From: Microlunatus sp. Gsoil 973
GTDB lineage: Bacteria; Actinomycetota; Actinomycetes; Propionibacteriales; Propionibacteriaceae
DNA length: 64,000 nt
Direction of reading: 5' to 3'
NCBI RefSeq assembly: GCF_009707365.1
Contig: NZ_CP046122.1
Span: 3,162,001-3,226,000, forward strand
The notes under the pieces are model-generated. The model saw only the letters and a list, made by a program, of their open reading frames with translations. It did no database searches and was not told the DNA's origin. This document shows, one piece after another, positions 44,052-53,205 of this stretch; positions within the stretch are counted from its first letter, which is position 1; every line of letters begins with the position of its first letter. Both the position numbers and the translations under genes were made by a program.

Positions 44052-44733
44052 GCTCGACTACATGGTCGACTACATGCTCGATCCACACATCGGGGGTGAG
44101 CCGACGGGTACTGATCAACTCGGCGTTGTGTTGATCACTGCCGAGAGTGCGCTCCCGGGCTTCTGTCGGTTCGTGGCCGAAGGCGAGGTGTCTGTGCAGC
44201 AACCGTTCCTGGCGCACCTTCTCCTCCAGGGAGACGAACCAGGTCTCGTCCACCACGTGCCGCAGCTGGCGCCACGGCTCGGCGTCCAGCAGCAGGTAGT
44301 TGCCCTCAGTGATGATCAACCAGGTGTCCGGGGTGATCTCGACGGCATGAGCGATGGAGTCCTCGATCCCCCGTTCGAACACCGGCGCATAGACGGTCTC
44401 ACTCGTCTGGGTGATTCGCTCCAGCAGGCGCAGGTAGCCCAGCCCGTCGAAGGTTTCGGGAGCGCCCTTGATGGCGGCCTGGCCGCGCCGGTCGAGGATC
44501 CGCTGTGCGAGGTGGAAGGCATCCATCCCCAGCAGGGCGACCCGGCCGGGATACTGCCCGCCGAGCCGTTCGACGAGCTGCGCGGCCAACGTCGACTTGC
44601 CCGACGCCGGGGCGCCGGCGATGCCAAGGATCCGCCGCCGCTCGCTGCCCTGCTCGAGCAGCCGGGCGGCGCGTTCGGCAAGCACATCCGTCCCGCTGCC
44701 GGGCCAGTCGACCCGCTCCATCCCCTCGGTCAC
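44041..44733 (-). CDS. P-loop nucleoside/sugar kinase family protein
   Basis: A 230-residue kinase of the uridine kinase/phosphoribulokinase-like group. Walker A is GIAGAPASGKSTLAAQL (about 38-54), followed by LLGMDAFHLAQRIL, a typical substrate-binding Asp motif, then TEGNYLLLD and a lid region with RQERLLHRH. It lacks the full signatures of uridine kinase or pantothenate kinase, so the substrate is open; fructose-like sugars are known for related proteins. It is encoded upstream of, and overlapping, the MFS gene. Confidence 0.78.
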   Translation of the reverse strand: MTEGMERVDWPGSGTDVLAERAARLLEQGSERRRILGIAGAPASGKSTLAAQLVERLGGQYPGRVALLGMDAFHLAQRILDRRGQAAIKGAPETFDGLGYLRLLERITQTSETVYAPVFERGIEDSIAHAVEITPDTWLIITEGNYLLLDAEPWRQLRHVVDETWFVSLEEKVRQERLLHRHLAFGHEPTEARERTLGSDQHNAELISTRRLTPDVWIEHVVDHVVEHEG

Positions 44734-44771
44734 GGCGTCACCCTAATGGCCTGTGTCCGGGTTGGAAGTTA

Positions 44772-44805
44772 CAACGTTGAAGACGTCTCACATAGTTGTT
44801 AGCGT
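44772..44805 (+). promoter_or_regulatory. Promoter and putative operator of the GH2 gene
   Basis: TTGAAG (44777-44782), 17 bp, TAGCGT (44800-44805) form a good housekeeping promoter, with the predicted start at the ATG itself (44813), so the mRNA is likely leaderless. The palindrome CAACGTTG (44772-44779) overlaps the -35 box. A similar TTA-AACGTT arrangement precedes the GH78 gene. LacI-type regulators often bind such CG-centred sites, but none is encoded here. Confidence 0.55.
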
Positions 44806-44812
44806 TCCGCGC

Positions 44813-46621
44813 ATGTCCACCTCCGACATTCCGAAACCGGAATATCCGCGGCCTCAACTCCAACGGCCGGACTGGCTCAACCTCAACGGCACCTGGCAGT
44901 TCGAAATCGACTCCGGTGACAGCGGCATCCACCGCGGTCTGCTCGACCGCGAGCTGAATGGTGAGATCACCGTTCCCTTTGCCCCGGAGAGTGAGTTGTC
45001 CGGCATCGGCAACACCGACTACCTGGAGGTGGTCTGGTATCGCCGCACCGTCTCCGTCCCGACTGACTGGACCGGCCGACGCGTGCTGCTCCACTTCGGC
45101 GCTGTTGATCATGACACCACCGTCTGGGTGAACGGTCACGAGGTGGGCCGGCACCGCGGCGGCTTCAGCTCCTTCACCTTCGACATCTCCCCTACCCTCG
45201 GCCCGGACCGGGAGGCGACCATCGTCGTCCGGGCACGCGACCCGCGCGAGGCGATCCAGGCCCGAGGCAAACAGTCGCTGAACTTCTTCAACCAGGACTG
45301 CCACTACACCCGGACCACCGGGATCTGGCAGACCGTCTGGCTCGAGGCAGTCCCGCAGGACCACATCAAGGCGCTCAAGATCACCCCGCAACTGGCCTCC
45401 GGCTCCTTCCTGGTCCAGACCGTGCTGTCGACGAACCGGCCGTCGAGCACGGTCGCGATCACAATCAGCGACCAGAACGGCTCAGCCGCCGAGCAGACCG
45501 TACGGGCCGACCTCGATCTTGCCCCGACGACCCAGCTGACAGTGCCCACCGACCGGGTACGCCCCTGGTCGCCCGAGGATCCGCACTTGTACGACGTCAC
45601 CGTGGAACTCCGCGACGCCGATGGTCAGGTCGTTGACACAGTGGCCAGCTATGCGGGCCTGCGCTCGGTGTCCTTGGACGGCAAGCAGATCAAGATCAAC
45701 GGCAAGCCGGTGTTCCAGCGGCTGGTGCTCGATCAGGGTTACTGGCCCGAGTCGCTGATGACCGCTCCCAGCGACGCCGCGTTGGTCCGTGACATCGAGC
45801 TGTCTTTGGCGGCGGGCTTCAACGGAGCCCGCCTGCACCAGAAGGTGTTCGAGGAACGCTTCTACTACCACGCCGACCGGCTCGGCTATCTGGTCTGGGG
45901 CGAGTTCGGCGATTGGGGCGTCGGCGGCTACGGACCGGCCGACGATCATCAGCAGCCGACCCAATCGATGATCACCCAGTGGCTCGAGGTCGTCGACCGT
46001 GACTACAACCACCCGTCGCTCGTCGGCTGGTGCCCGACCAACGAGACGTTCCAGCCGATCACCGACAGGATCACTGTGTTGGACGACGTCACCCGCGGCA
46101 TGTTCCTGGCCACCAAAGCCGCCGATCACAGCAGGCCCGTACTGGACGCCAGCGGCTACTCCCATCGGGTGTTCGAAACCGACGTCTACGACAGCCACGA
46201 CTACGAGCAGGACCCGGAGAAGTTCGCCGCCAACCAGGCAGGGCTGGCCGAGGACAAGCCGTACACCAACACCCACGACGGCCGGGCCATTTCGCTGCCC
46301 TACAACGGCCAGCCGTACTTCGTGTCGGAGTTCGGCGGCATCTGGTGGAATCCCGAGGCGGCGGCCGAGACCTCGGGCAACGACCGCAGCGAGTCCTGGG
46401 GTTACGGCGACCGCGTCGCCGACGAGGAGGAATTCCACGCCCGGTTCGCCGGGCTGACCGCGGCACTTCTGGACGACGCAGGAATGTTCGGCTACTGCTA
46501 CACCCAGCTGACCGACGTGTTCCAGGAGGAGAACGGCATCTACCGCTTCGACCGTTCGGAGAAGCTGGACGTCTCCCGGGTTCGCGCCGCCCAGCTCCGC
46601 CCCGCCGTCTACGAGAAGTAG
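44813..46621 (+). CDS. Glycoside hydrolase family 2
   Basis: A 602-residue cytoplasmic GH2 enzyme with no signal peptide. Jelly-roll domain at 1-170 (LNGTWQFEID, WYRRTVSVP, VWVNGHEVGRHRGGFSSF), Ig-like domain at about 175-280, then a TIM barrel. The acid/base glutamate is E411 in CPTNE, and the nucleophile is E506 in FVSEFGG. The barrel is shorter than in E. coli LacZ, nearer the beta-glucuronidase/beta-galactosidase short forms. The substrate is not predictable. The leaderless promoter suggests strong, regulated expression. With the GH78 gene it points to use of plant or microbial glycans. Confidence 0.88.
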   Translation: MSTSDIPKPEYPRPQLQRPDWLNLNGTWQFEIDSGDSGIHRGLLDRELNGEITVPFAPESELSGIGNTDYLEVVWYRRTVSVPTDWTGRRVLLHFGAVDHDTTVWVNGHEVGRHRGGFSSFTFDISPTLGPDREATIVVRARDPREAIQARGKQSLNFFNQDCHYTRTTGIWQTVWLEAVPQDHIKALKITPQLASGSFLVQTVLSTNRPSSTVAITISDQNGSAAEQTVRADLDLAPTTQLTVPTDRVRPWSPEDPHLYDVTVELRDADGQVVDTVASYAGLRSVSLDGKQIKINGKPVFQRLVLDQGYWPESLMTAPSDAALVRDIELSLAAGFNGARLHQKVFEERFYYHADRLGYLVWGEFGDWGVGGYGPADDHQQPTQSMITQWLEVVDRDYNHPSLVGWCPTNETFQPITDRITVLDDVTRGMFLATKAADHSRPVLDASGYSHRVFETDVYDSHDYEQDPEKFAANQAGLAEDKPYTNTHDGRAISLPYNGQPYFVSEFGGIWWNPEAAAETSGNDRSESWGYGDRVADEEEFHARFAGLTAALLDDAGMFGYCYTQLTDVFQEENGIYRFDRSEKLDVSRVRAAQLRPAVYEK

Positions 46622-46644
46622 CCTCGCCGGCACCGCCGATCCTC

Positions 46645-46687
46645 CCGCGCTGGTCACCGCATCTCATCGGTGCGGTGACCAGCGCGG
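46645..46687 (+). terminator. 17-bp perfect inverted repeat, terminator after GH2
   Basis: Arms 46645-46661 and 46671-46687 are perfectly complementary over 17 bp with a 9-base loop, 24 bp after the GH2 stop. It is very stable and lacks a T-run. The next gene starts only 7 bp beyond it if the first ATG is used, which favours a later start there. Confidence 0.8.
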
Positions 46688-46694
46688 CTGGCAG

Positions 46695-47868
46695 ATGACC
46701 CATGAACAACGCGAGGCAGGCCAGACTGGTCGGGTGCGGCTCCGGATCGGCTTCCTCGTCTCACTGGTGATCATTGCCGTCGTCGGCTGCAGCCCGAACA
46801 AGGCCACGGTGATCGCCCTCGACTGGCGACGCGTCGAACTGCCCGCAGACGTTCGGCCGACAACCTTCGGCACCGACCAGTCCGGGATGATCATCGGCGG
46901 AAGACGGGATCGCGGACCTTGGTTGGCCACCGTCAGTGCCGCGGACGCGATCACCCCGGTGAGGTTGGACAAGCATTCGCCGTACGCGGTCACCGCTGAA
47001 TTCGTCTCGATCGGCATCTTCGGCGACAAGATCGCCGCGCTGGGCAACGTGCACGGCGGTGCGCACGGCAACTCCCGCTGGACTGTCTGGACCGGTGACA
47101 CCAGGCAGCTCACCGAGTACCCACAGAGCCTGGAGACCTTCGGCGGAGTCAACGGCGGTGATCTTGCGGCCATCGTGATCAACAAGAACGGTCCGCTGAT
47201 CACCGGCAGCTATCGTTTCGGCGCCTCCGGACTGGACGGCGGCATCTGGCTGCCGGACGGCGAACCGGCCGGCAGACGCTGGCGGCAGCCGGACCCGACC
47301 GGTACGGACCTTGACACCACGCGGTCGATGCTGGTCTCGATCCAGACGGCTGCCGCAGGCCAGGGATCGGGTCGTACTGGCCGGGTCGACAACTGAACTG
47401 GACAACGGCGTACAGCAGATCGCCACCGCGTGGACCAGACCGGACGGCACCCACTGGAAGCGGATCCAACTGCCGCAGCCCGGGAAGCGCAGCGAGGCGC
47501 TCAGCCTGGCCTGCCGGCGGGACCACGGCGGGACCATGAGCTGCCTGATCGCCGGCACGGTCGACGGCGAACTCGCCGCCTGGCAACTCGTCGGAGACCA
47601 TGCCACCCGGATCACCGGCCTGCCGCAGGTGACGATCGACGCCAAGGGGCCGCACCCCGTCGCCATCGCGAGCTCCGAACTCAGTGCAGTGGCTTTTGCC
47701 GACCGGTCGAAGATCGGTGTCGCAGTCGATTCGTCCGACGGATGGCGCCGCGCCGAAGCGCCCGCCGGACGACTGGTCTCCGCGACAGCCAGCGGCCGGA
47801 CCATGTACCTGATCACTCAGGACGGTCGACGTCGATCGCTCTCACGCGCTGCGCTGTCGCACGCTTGA
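46695..47868 (+). pseudogene. Secreted lipoprotein with propeller-like repeats, frameshifted
   Basis: The first frame has a signal ending in the lipobox IAVVGC and runs to about 47355. The second frame continues the same repeat style (RDRVVLAGSTTELDNGVQQ, later LSLACRRDHGGTMSCLIAGT) to 47868. Removing one base near 47355-47360 gives a single 390-residue protein. Repeats with RWTVWTGDT and GTHWKRIQLP suggest a beta-propeller. The family is not recognised. GTG 46734 is a good alternative start because a 17-bp hairpin lies just before 46695. The indel may be an assembly error. Confidence 0.6.
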
Positions 47869-47970
47869 TCATATTGTTGCGGTTCCGGCGAGAGCTGACT
47901 CTGGTGCTCCAAAGCCGGTTTGTGGCATGGTGCGGTTACCCTGACACCTCCCAACGAACGGGGCGCAAAG

Positions 47971-48888
47971 ATGCGAACCAGAATTGTTGCGCTGCTGCTG
48001 ACCGTCATCGCGGCCCTGGTGATGTTTCCAGAGCGGGCCGAGGCGATCAAGAACGGGGTGGCCGATGCGAACGCCCACCCGTATGTCGGCGAGTTGCTGT
48101 TCTATGTCCCCAGTGATCCGGACCCCCGCTTCAATGATCCGGGTGCCTGGTTCACCTGCTCGGGAACGTTGGTCAGCCCGACCATCGTGGTGACGGCCGG
48201 CCATTGCACGTCCGACATCGGCCATTCCGGCGCCGTCGGTTCCGACACCGGCGGCAACGACGTCTGGATCAGTTTCGCCGAGACCCCGGACTTCTCCATC
48301 CTGCCGCCGAGTTCCGGCTTCGCCCCCGACAACAACGCCGGCCGCTACACGGCGTGGGCGGCCGCGCTCGACGCATCCGCCCAATGGCATCGGGCAACCG
48401 CGTACCATCATCCCGCCTTCGATGCGGCCGCGTTCTTCGAGCACGATCTGGGCGTTCTGGTACTTGACGAACCGGTGAACCTCTCCCAGTACGGAGAGGT
48501 CCCGAGCCAGGGCCTGTTGGATTCGCTGTACGCCGCGAACAAGCGACAGTTGTACACCGCAGTCGGCTATGGGCTGGAGGGATCGGGCCCCCGCCGCTCG
48601 ATTGGCGGGGACACCAGGCGCCGAGCGGATCTGCGCCTGGTCGACCTGAATGGGGTCGGCGGGATCGGAAGGGGCACAGCGGCCAAGTTCTCCAACAACG
48701 CTGCCACGGGCGGGACCTGCTTCGGAGACTCCGGAGGCCCGATCTTCGTCGCCGGCACCACCACCCTGGTGGCCGTCAACTCCTTCGCGCTCAATGACAA
48801 CTGCGCAGGGACGACCGGCGCCTACCGGATCGACCAGGAGGATGACCTGGCATTTCTGGCAACGTTCGGCATCACCCCCGGGTCGTGA
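47971..48888 (+). CDS. Secreted trypsin-like serine protease (S1 family)
   Basis: A 305-residue exported protease. Signal peptide 1-25 (ends AEA), and a short propeptide-like start IKNGVADANAHPYVG. The catalytic triad is H78 in VTAGHC, D159 in EHDLGVLVL and S254 in FGDSGGP. Cysteine pairs typical of S1 enzymes are partly present. ATG 47971 gives the best signal peptide; the open frame starts earlier. It is expected to act outside the cell. It stands alone, transcribed in the same direction as the broken lipoprotein gene, about 100 bp downstream. Confidence 0.88.
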   Translation: MRTRIVALLLTVIAALVMFPERAEAIKNGVADANAHPYVGELLFYVPSDPDPRFNDPGAWFTCSGTLVSPTIVVTAGHCTSDIGHSGAVGSDTGGNDVWISFAETPDFSILPPSSGFAPDNNAGRYTAWAAALDASAQWHRATAYHHPAFDAAAFFEHDLGVLVLDEPVNLSQYGEVPSQGLLDSLYAANKRQLYTAVGYGLEGSGPRRSIGGDTRRRADLRLVDLNGVGGIGRGTAAKFSNNAATGGTCFGDSGGPIFVAGTTTLVAVNSFALNDNCAGTTGAYRIDQEDDLAFLATFGITPGS

Positions 48889-48965
48889 GCTGCAGGCGCT
48901 CATCCAGCAGTTGACCCAACGACCTCAGCTCCGACGCCGGACGAGTGCCTGGTGCCGGTCGGCAG

Positions 48966-49538
48966 TCAGCTCACGCCGTAGACCAGGTGCACGAGGTTGG
49001 TTCCGATCGTCTCGACACTGACGACGCTCAGGGATGTCCGGGCTGCCACTCCTTCGAGGAGGCGGTCCCCGCAGCCGAGGACGAAGGGGTGCACCGTGAG
49101 CCGGATCTGGTCGACCAGGCCGTGGTCCATCAGGGTCAGCGCCAGTTGATTGCTGCCGTACACGACGATGTCGCGTTCATACCGTGCCTTGAGCCGAGCG
49201 ACCTCGGTGATGGCGTCACCGCGAAGGACAGTGCCACCGATCCACTCCGGCTCGTCGAGCGTCGCGGAGATGACGTACTTGGGTATCTCGCGGAGCCGGT
49301 CCGCCCACCCACCTTCCCGGGTGTTCCAGCCCGCACCGGCGAAGAAGTGGTCGGTCCTCCTGCCCATCAGCAAGGCGTCCGCACCGAGCGCCTCGTCGTA
49401 CTCGATCTTGGCCCACGCCTGGTAGTCCTCGGGCGCCAGCCGGGCGAACCAGCCACCGCGGTCGAAACCGTCCTGGCCGATCGGATCCTGGATGCCGCCG
49501 TCCAGACAGACGTTCTCGCTCAACACGAGTATGCCCAT
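48966..49538 (-). CDS. Dihydrofolate reductase/RibD C-terminal family protein
   Basis: A 190-residue NAD(P)H-dependent reductase-fold protein of the YyaP/YwjB type. It opens with GILVLSENVCLDGGIQD, then LLMGRRTDHFFAG, and DIVVYGSNQLALTLMDHGLVDQIRL in the nucleotide-binding half. It is widespread in actinobacteria with unknown substrate. ATG 49538 lies 7 bp after GAGGAGAG; the ATG at 49544 would be too close to that site. Its start faces the start of the sigma-factor gene. Confidence 0.85.
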   Translation of the reverse strand: MGILVLSENVCLDGGIQDPIGQDGFDRGGWFARLAPEDYQAWAKIEYDEALGADALLMGRRTDHFFAGAGWNTREGGWADRLREIPKYVISATLDEPEWIGGTVLRGDAITEVARLKARYERDIVVYGSNQLALTLMDHGLVDQIRLTVHPFVLGCGDRLLEGVAARTSLSVVSVETIGTNLVHLVYGVS

Positions 49539-49699
49539 GATCATCTCTCCTCAGATCGTCGACGCGGGTACTCGGAATGGCCCGCGCACTGGTGGTATCG
49601 ACACCGCTGCGCCGGCAGATTGGGCGGGGGCAGACCGCCAGGTTCCGCGGCCCGCCGGTGTCGGTATCAGGGACAGCCCCGGACGCAGGAGGCGAAGTT

Positions 49700-50704
49700 G
49701 TGACAGCGGACCTGATCACACGAGCGAGGGCAGGTGACGAGGACGCGTTCCGTGCCCTCACCGAGCCGCACCGACGAGAGCTGCACGTGCACTGCTACCG
49801 GATGCTCGGCTCGGTGGACGACGCCGACGACGTTCTTCAGGAGACGCTGTTGGCCGCGTGGCGCGGCCTGACCGCGTACGAGGAACGATCGTCGATCCGT
49901 ACCTGGCTCTACCGGATCGCCACCAACCGCTGCCTGAACGCGCTGCGGGCTGCAAGGCGGCGACCGGTCAAGAACTGGGATGTCGCGGCGTTCGATCCGC
50001 CCGAGCCGACGCGGTACGGCGAGGTGCCGTGGCTGGAGGCGCTGCCGGACGTACTTCTCGAGGGCGCGTTCGACGCACCGCTCGGGCCGGCGGCACGTTA
50101 CGAGCAGCGCGAGTCGATCTCGTTGGCGTTCGTCACCGCACTGCAGTTGTTACCGCCCCGCCAGACAGCCGTGCTGGTGCTGCGTGATGTGTTGGGATTC
50201 CCGGCCGCCGAGGTGGCGGCGATCCTTGACACCACCGCACAGTCGGTCTCCAGCGCCCTCAAGCGAGCCCGAGCGACGCTCGCCCGGCACCGTCCGTCAC
50301 GCAGCGACCGACCCCCGGCCGTCGGTTCCGAGGCCGAGCGCGCCCTCCTCGAGCGGTTCGTGACAGCCTACGAAGCCTCCGATGTCGACGGCCTGGTGAC
50401 GTTGTTGTCCGACGACGTGTTCGTGTCGATGCCGCCGATGCCACAGGAGTATCTGGGCCGCGAGGCGGCGACGCGGTTCCTCCGCCCGGCCGTTACCGGC
50501 CGGCGCTTCGCCCTCACAGCGACCCGGGCCAACGCACAGCCGGCGTTCGGACTGTACGCTTCCCTCCCGGGCGGACCGCGATCAGGAAGCGGTCTGATCG
50601 TGCTCGACCTCGCCGGTGACAGGATCACCGCGCTGGCACGGTTCGAACCGACCGTGTTCCCACGCTTCGGCCTGCCGCAGACCTGGCCGGCACCAAGCCG
50701 CTGA
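49700..50704 (+). CDS. ECF-type sigma factor with C-terminal SnoaL-like domain (TIGR02960-like)
   Basis: A 334-residue sigma factor. Region 2 (about 5-75) is RARAGDEDAFRALTEPHRRELHVHCYRMLGSVDDADDVLQETLLAAWRGL. Region 4 is at about 125-185, LQLLPPRQTAVLVLRDVLGFPAAEVAAILDTTAQSVSSALKRAR. A SnoaL-like domain follows at about 205-325, with VTAYEASDVDGLVTLLSDDVFVSMPP. Such domains replace anti-sigma control and may bind a ligand. GTG 49700 has AGGAGG upstream at a good distance. It is divergent from the RibD-like reductase gene, which may be one of its targets. Confidence 0.88.
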   Translation: MTADLITRARAGDEDAFRALTEPHRRELHVHCYRMLGSVDDADDVLQETLLAAWRGLTAYEERSSIRTWLYRIATNRCLNALRAARRRPVKNWDVAAFDPPEPTRYGEVPWLEALPDVLLEGAFDAPLGPAARYEQRESISLAFVTALQLLPPRQTAVLVLRDVLGFPAAEVAAILDTTAQSVSSALKRARATLARHRPSRSDRPPAVGSEAERALLERFVTAYEASDVDGLVTLLSDDVFVSMPPMPQEYLGREAATRFLRPAVTGRRFALTATRANAQPAFGLYASLPGGPRSGSGLIVLDLAGDRITALARFEPTVFPRFGLPQTWPAPSR

Positions 50705-50767
50705 GCCGAAGTTGATCATGGGACTTGACACCGGTGCGGCGCACTGGTTCGCTTGTCCGTGGACCGC

Positions 50768-50782
50768 ATTAGAACGTTTCAA
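50768..50782. promoter_or_regulatory. AACGTT-centred site upstream of the GH78 gene
   Basis: ATTAGAACGTTTCAA shares the TTA-AACGTT core with the CAACGTTG site of the GH2 gene at 44772. It may be the binding site of one LacI-type regulator acting on both hydrolase genes. I saw no clear -35/-10 pair here. Confidence 0.4.
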
Positions 50783-50805
50783 GCTCCCGAAGGACGGCAC
50801 TTCCA

Positions 50806-53088
50806 ATGGCGGAAGAAACTGACCCCCTGGCCGGCGCGACGGTGATCGCCCCGGACGACGACTTCTCCGGCGCCCCGCTGCTGCGCACAGAATTCGATCT
50901 TGCCGCCGACCACGGCGACCTGGTCTCGGCAACACTGACGGCGACTGCGCTCGGGATCGTCGATCTGGAGATCGGCGGCCGGCCCGTGGCACCCGACGTG
51001 CTGACGCCGGGTTGGAGCAGCTACGAATGGCGCATCCGCTATCGCAGCTACGACGTGACCGGCCTGCTGCCGGCCCCGGGAGACAGAGCCGCGATGGGCG
51101 CGTCACTGGGAAACGGCTGGTACCGCGGCCGGATCGGTTTCACCGGCGGTGTCGGCCTGTACGGGGACGAACTCGGGCTGATCGCCCGGCTCGACCTCAG
51201 TTATGCCGACGGCCACGTCCAGACCGTGGTCACCGACGAGAGCTGGCAGGCGGGACCATCGGCCACCACGGACAACCAGATCTACGACGGCCAGACCATC
51301 GACGCACGACGAGTTCAATCGGGATGGTCCTCCCCCGGCTTCGCGGCCGACGGCTGGGTCGGCGTCCACGCCCTGGATCTCGACCGCAACCGGCTGGTGC
51401 CGCCGATCGGGCCGCCGGTGATCCGCCAGGAGTCGATCAAGCCGGTGGCGATCCTGACCTCTCCATCGGGCAGGACGCTGGTGGATTTCGGCCAGAATCT
51501 CGTCGGCTGGTTGCGGTTCACCGTCACCGGCGAGGCCGGTCGGGAGATCGTGATCAAGCATGCCGAGGTGCTGGAGAACGGCGAGCTGGGCACCCGCCCG
51601 TTGCGTTCGGCCAAGGCGACCGACCGGTTCGTGCTGTCCGGAGGCGAGGATTTCTTCGAGCCGACCAAGACGTTCCACGGTTTCCGGTACGCGGAGGTGA
51701 GCGGCTGGCCGGGCGAGCTCACACCGGACTCGCTGGAGGCGGTCGTCGTCTCCTCCGCGCTGCACCGGATCGGCACCTTCGAGTGTTCCGACGAACTGGT
51801 CAACCAGCTGCATCGCAACGTGATCTGGGGTCAGCGGGGCAACTTCCTCGATGTTCCGACCGACTGTCCGCAACGCGACGAGCGACTCGGTTGGACCGGC
51901 GACATCGCTGCTTTCGCGCCGACAGCGGTTTTCAACTTCGACGTCAAGGACTTCCTTGCCGACTGGCTTCGCGATCTTCGGGAGGAACAGCTGCACGCCG
52001 ACGGGCGGGTACCGTTCGTCGCCCCAGATGTGATCAAGTTCCGGCCACCGGAGCAACAACGCAGCCAGGGCCAGCCGGTCACCGCACTCTGGGGTGATGC
52101 GGCCGTGTGGGTGCCGTGGACCCTCTACCAGGCCTACGGTGATCAACAGGTCCTGATCGACCAGTACGACTCCATGACCGAACACGCCCGGGCGATCGAG
52201 CGGAGCCTTTCGCCCAACGGTCTGTGGGACACCGGATTCCAGTTCGCCGACTGGCTCGACCCGGACGCACCGCCGGACCGTCCCGGGGACGCCAAGGCGG
52301 ACAAGGGCGTGGTCGCGACCGCGTGCGCGTACCGGACGGCCGGGTTGGTCGCACGCACCGCAGAACTGCTCGGCAACCAGGCCGATCATGATCATTTCGC
52401 GGACATGGCGGACGGCCTGAAGCGGGCGTTCAACACCCACTACGTCGATGATCAAGGCATCATCACCAGCGACTGCGCGACTGTCTACGCGCTGGCCATC
52501 CATTTCGATCTGATCGACCAGGTCAAGCGGGACGCCGCCGGACAGCGCCTCGCTGAACTTGCCGAGAAGGCCGGGTACCGCGTCTCCACCGGCTTCGCCG
52601 GGACACCGTTCATCTGCTGGGCGCTCACCGAGACCGGCCATCTCGATACCGCGTACCACCTGCTGTTGGAGAAGGAGAACCCGAGCTGGCTCTACCCGGT
52701 GACCATGGGCGCGACGACGATCTGGGAGCGCTGGGACTCGATGCTCCCCGACGGCAGCATCAACCCCGGGGAGATGACCAGCTTCAACCACTACGCCCTG
52801 GGCGCTGTCGCCGACTGGCTGCACAAGGTGGTCGCCGGCATCGACGCCCTGGAGCCCGGATACGCGCGGATCAAGATCGCACCGCAGCCGGGAGGCGGGC
52901 TGACGTCGGCGCGCGCGACCCTGATCACCCCGCACGGCGAGCTCCGCAGCTCCTGGCAACTGACCGGCGACGAGTTGACGATGGACGTTTCCGTCCCGGT
53001 CGGCGCCACCGCGGAGGTGACGGTGCCGGGCCGCTCACCCGAATCGGTCAGCAGTGGTGAGCATCACTTCACGTCGACATTCGACTGA
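50806..53088 (+). CDS. Alpha-L-rhamnosidase (GH78)
   Basis: A 760-residue cytoplasmic enzyme. The N-terminal rhamnosidase-associated domain (about 20-200) has LEIGGRPVAPDVLTPGWSSYEWRIRYRSYDVT, and a second beta domain follows at 205-330. The (alpha/alpha)6 barrel begins with the family motif DVPTDCPQRDERLGWTGD (349-366), which carries the catalytic and substrate-binding acids. Later come QFADWLDP and TTIWERWDS. A C-terminal beta domain ends the protein. It releases rhamnose from glycosides taken up by the cell. There is no signal peptide. An AACGTT operator-like site lies about 30 bp upstream of the ATG. Confidence 0.92.
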   Translation: MAEETDPLAGATVIAPDDDFSGAPLLRTEFDLAADHGDLVSATLTATALGIVDLEIGGRPVAPDVLTPGWSSYEWRIRYRSYDVTGLLPAPGDRAAMGASLGNGWYRGRIGFTGGVGLYGDELGLIARLDLSYADGHVQTVVTDESWQAGPSATTDNQIYDGQTIDARRVQSGWSSPGFAADGWVGVHALDLDRNRLVPPIGPPVIRQESIKPVAILTSPSGRTLVDFGQNLVGWLRFTVTGEAGREIVIKHAEVLENGELGTRPLRSAKATDRFVLSGGEDFFEPTKTFHGFRYAEVSGWPGELTPDSLEAVVVSSALHRIGTFECSDELVNQLHRNVIWGQRGNFLDVPTDCPQRDERLGWTGDIAAFAPTAVFNFDVKDFLADWLRDLREEQLHADGRVPFVAPDVIKFRPPEQQRSQGQPVTALWGDAAVWVPWTLYQAYGDQQVLIDQYDSMTEHARAIERSLSPNGLWDTGFQFADWLDPDAPPDRPGDAKADKGVVATACAYRTAGLVARTAELLGNQADHDHFADMADGLKRAFNTHYVDDQGIITSDCATVYALAIHFDLIDQVKRDAAGQRLAELAEKAGYRVSTGFAGTPFICWALTETGHLDTAYHLLLEKENPSWLYPVTMGATTIWERWDSMLPDGSINPGEMTSFNHYALGAVADWLHKVVAGIDALEPGYARIKIAPQPGGGLTSARATLITPHGELRSSWQLTGDELTMDVSVPVGATAEVTVPGRSPESVSSGEHHFTSTFD

Positions 53089-53205
53089 GATCGTCCGGAA
53101 CTGACTGAAACTTTTCCACCTGGGACGTCGAATCTCCGGGCCGACGTTCGACCTATGGGCATCAGGGCACCAACGAGGGGCCCACCAACCCGAAGAGGTA
53201 ACCCG

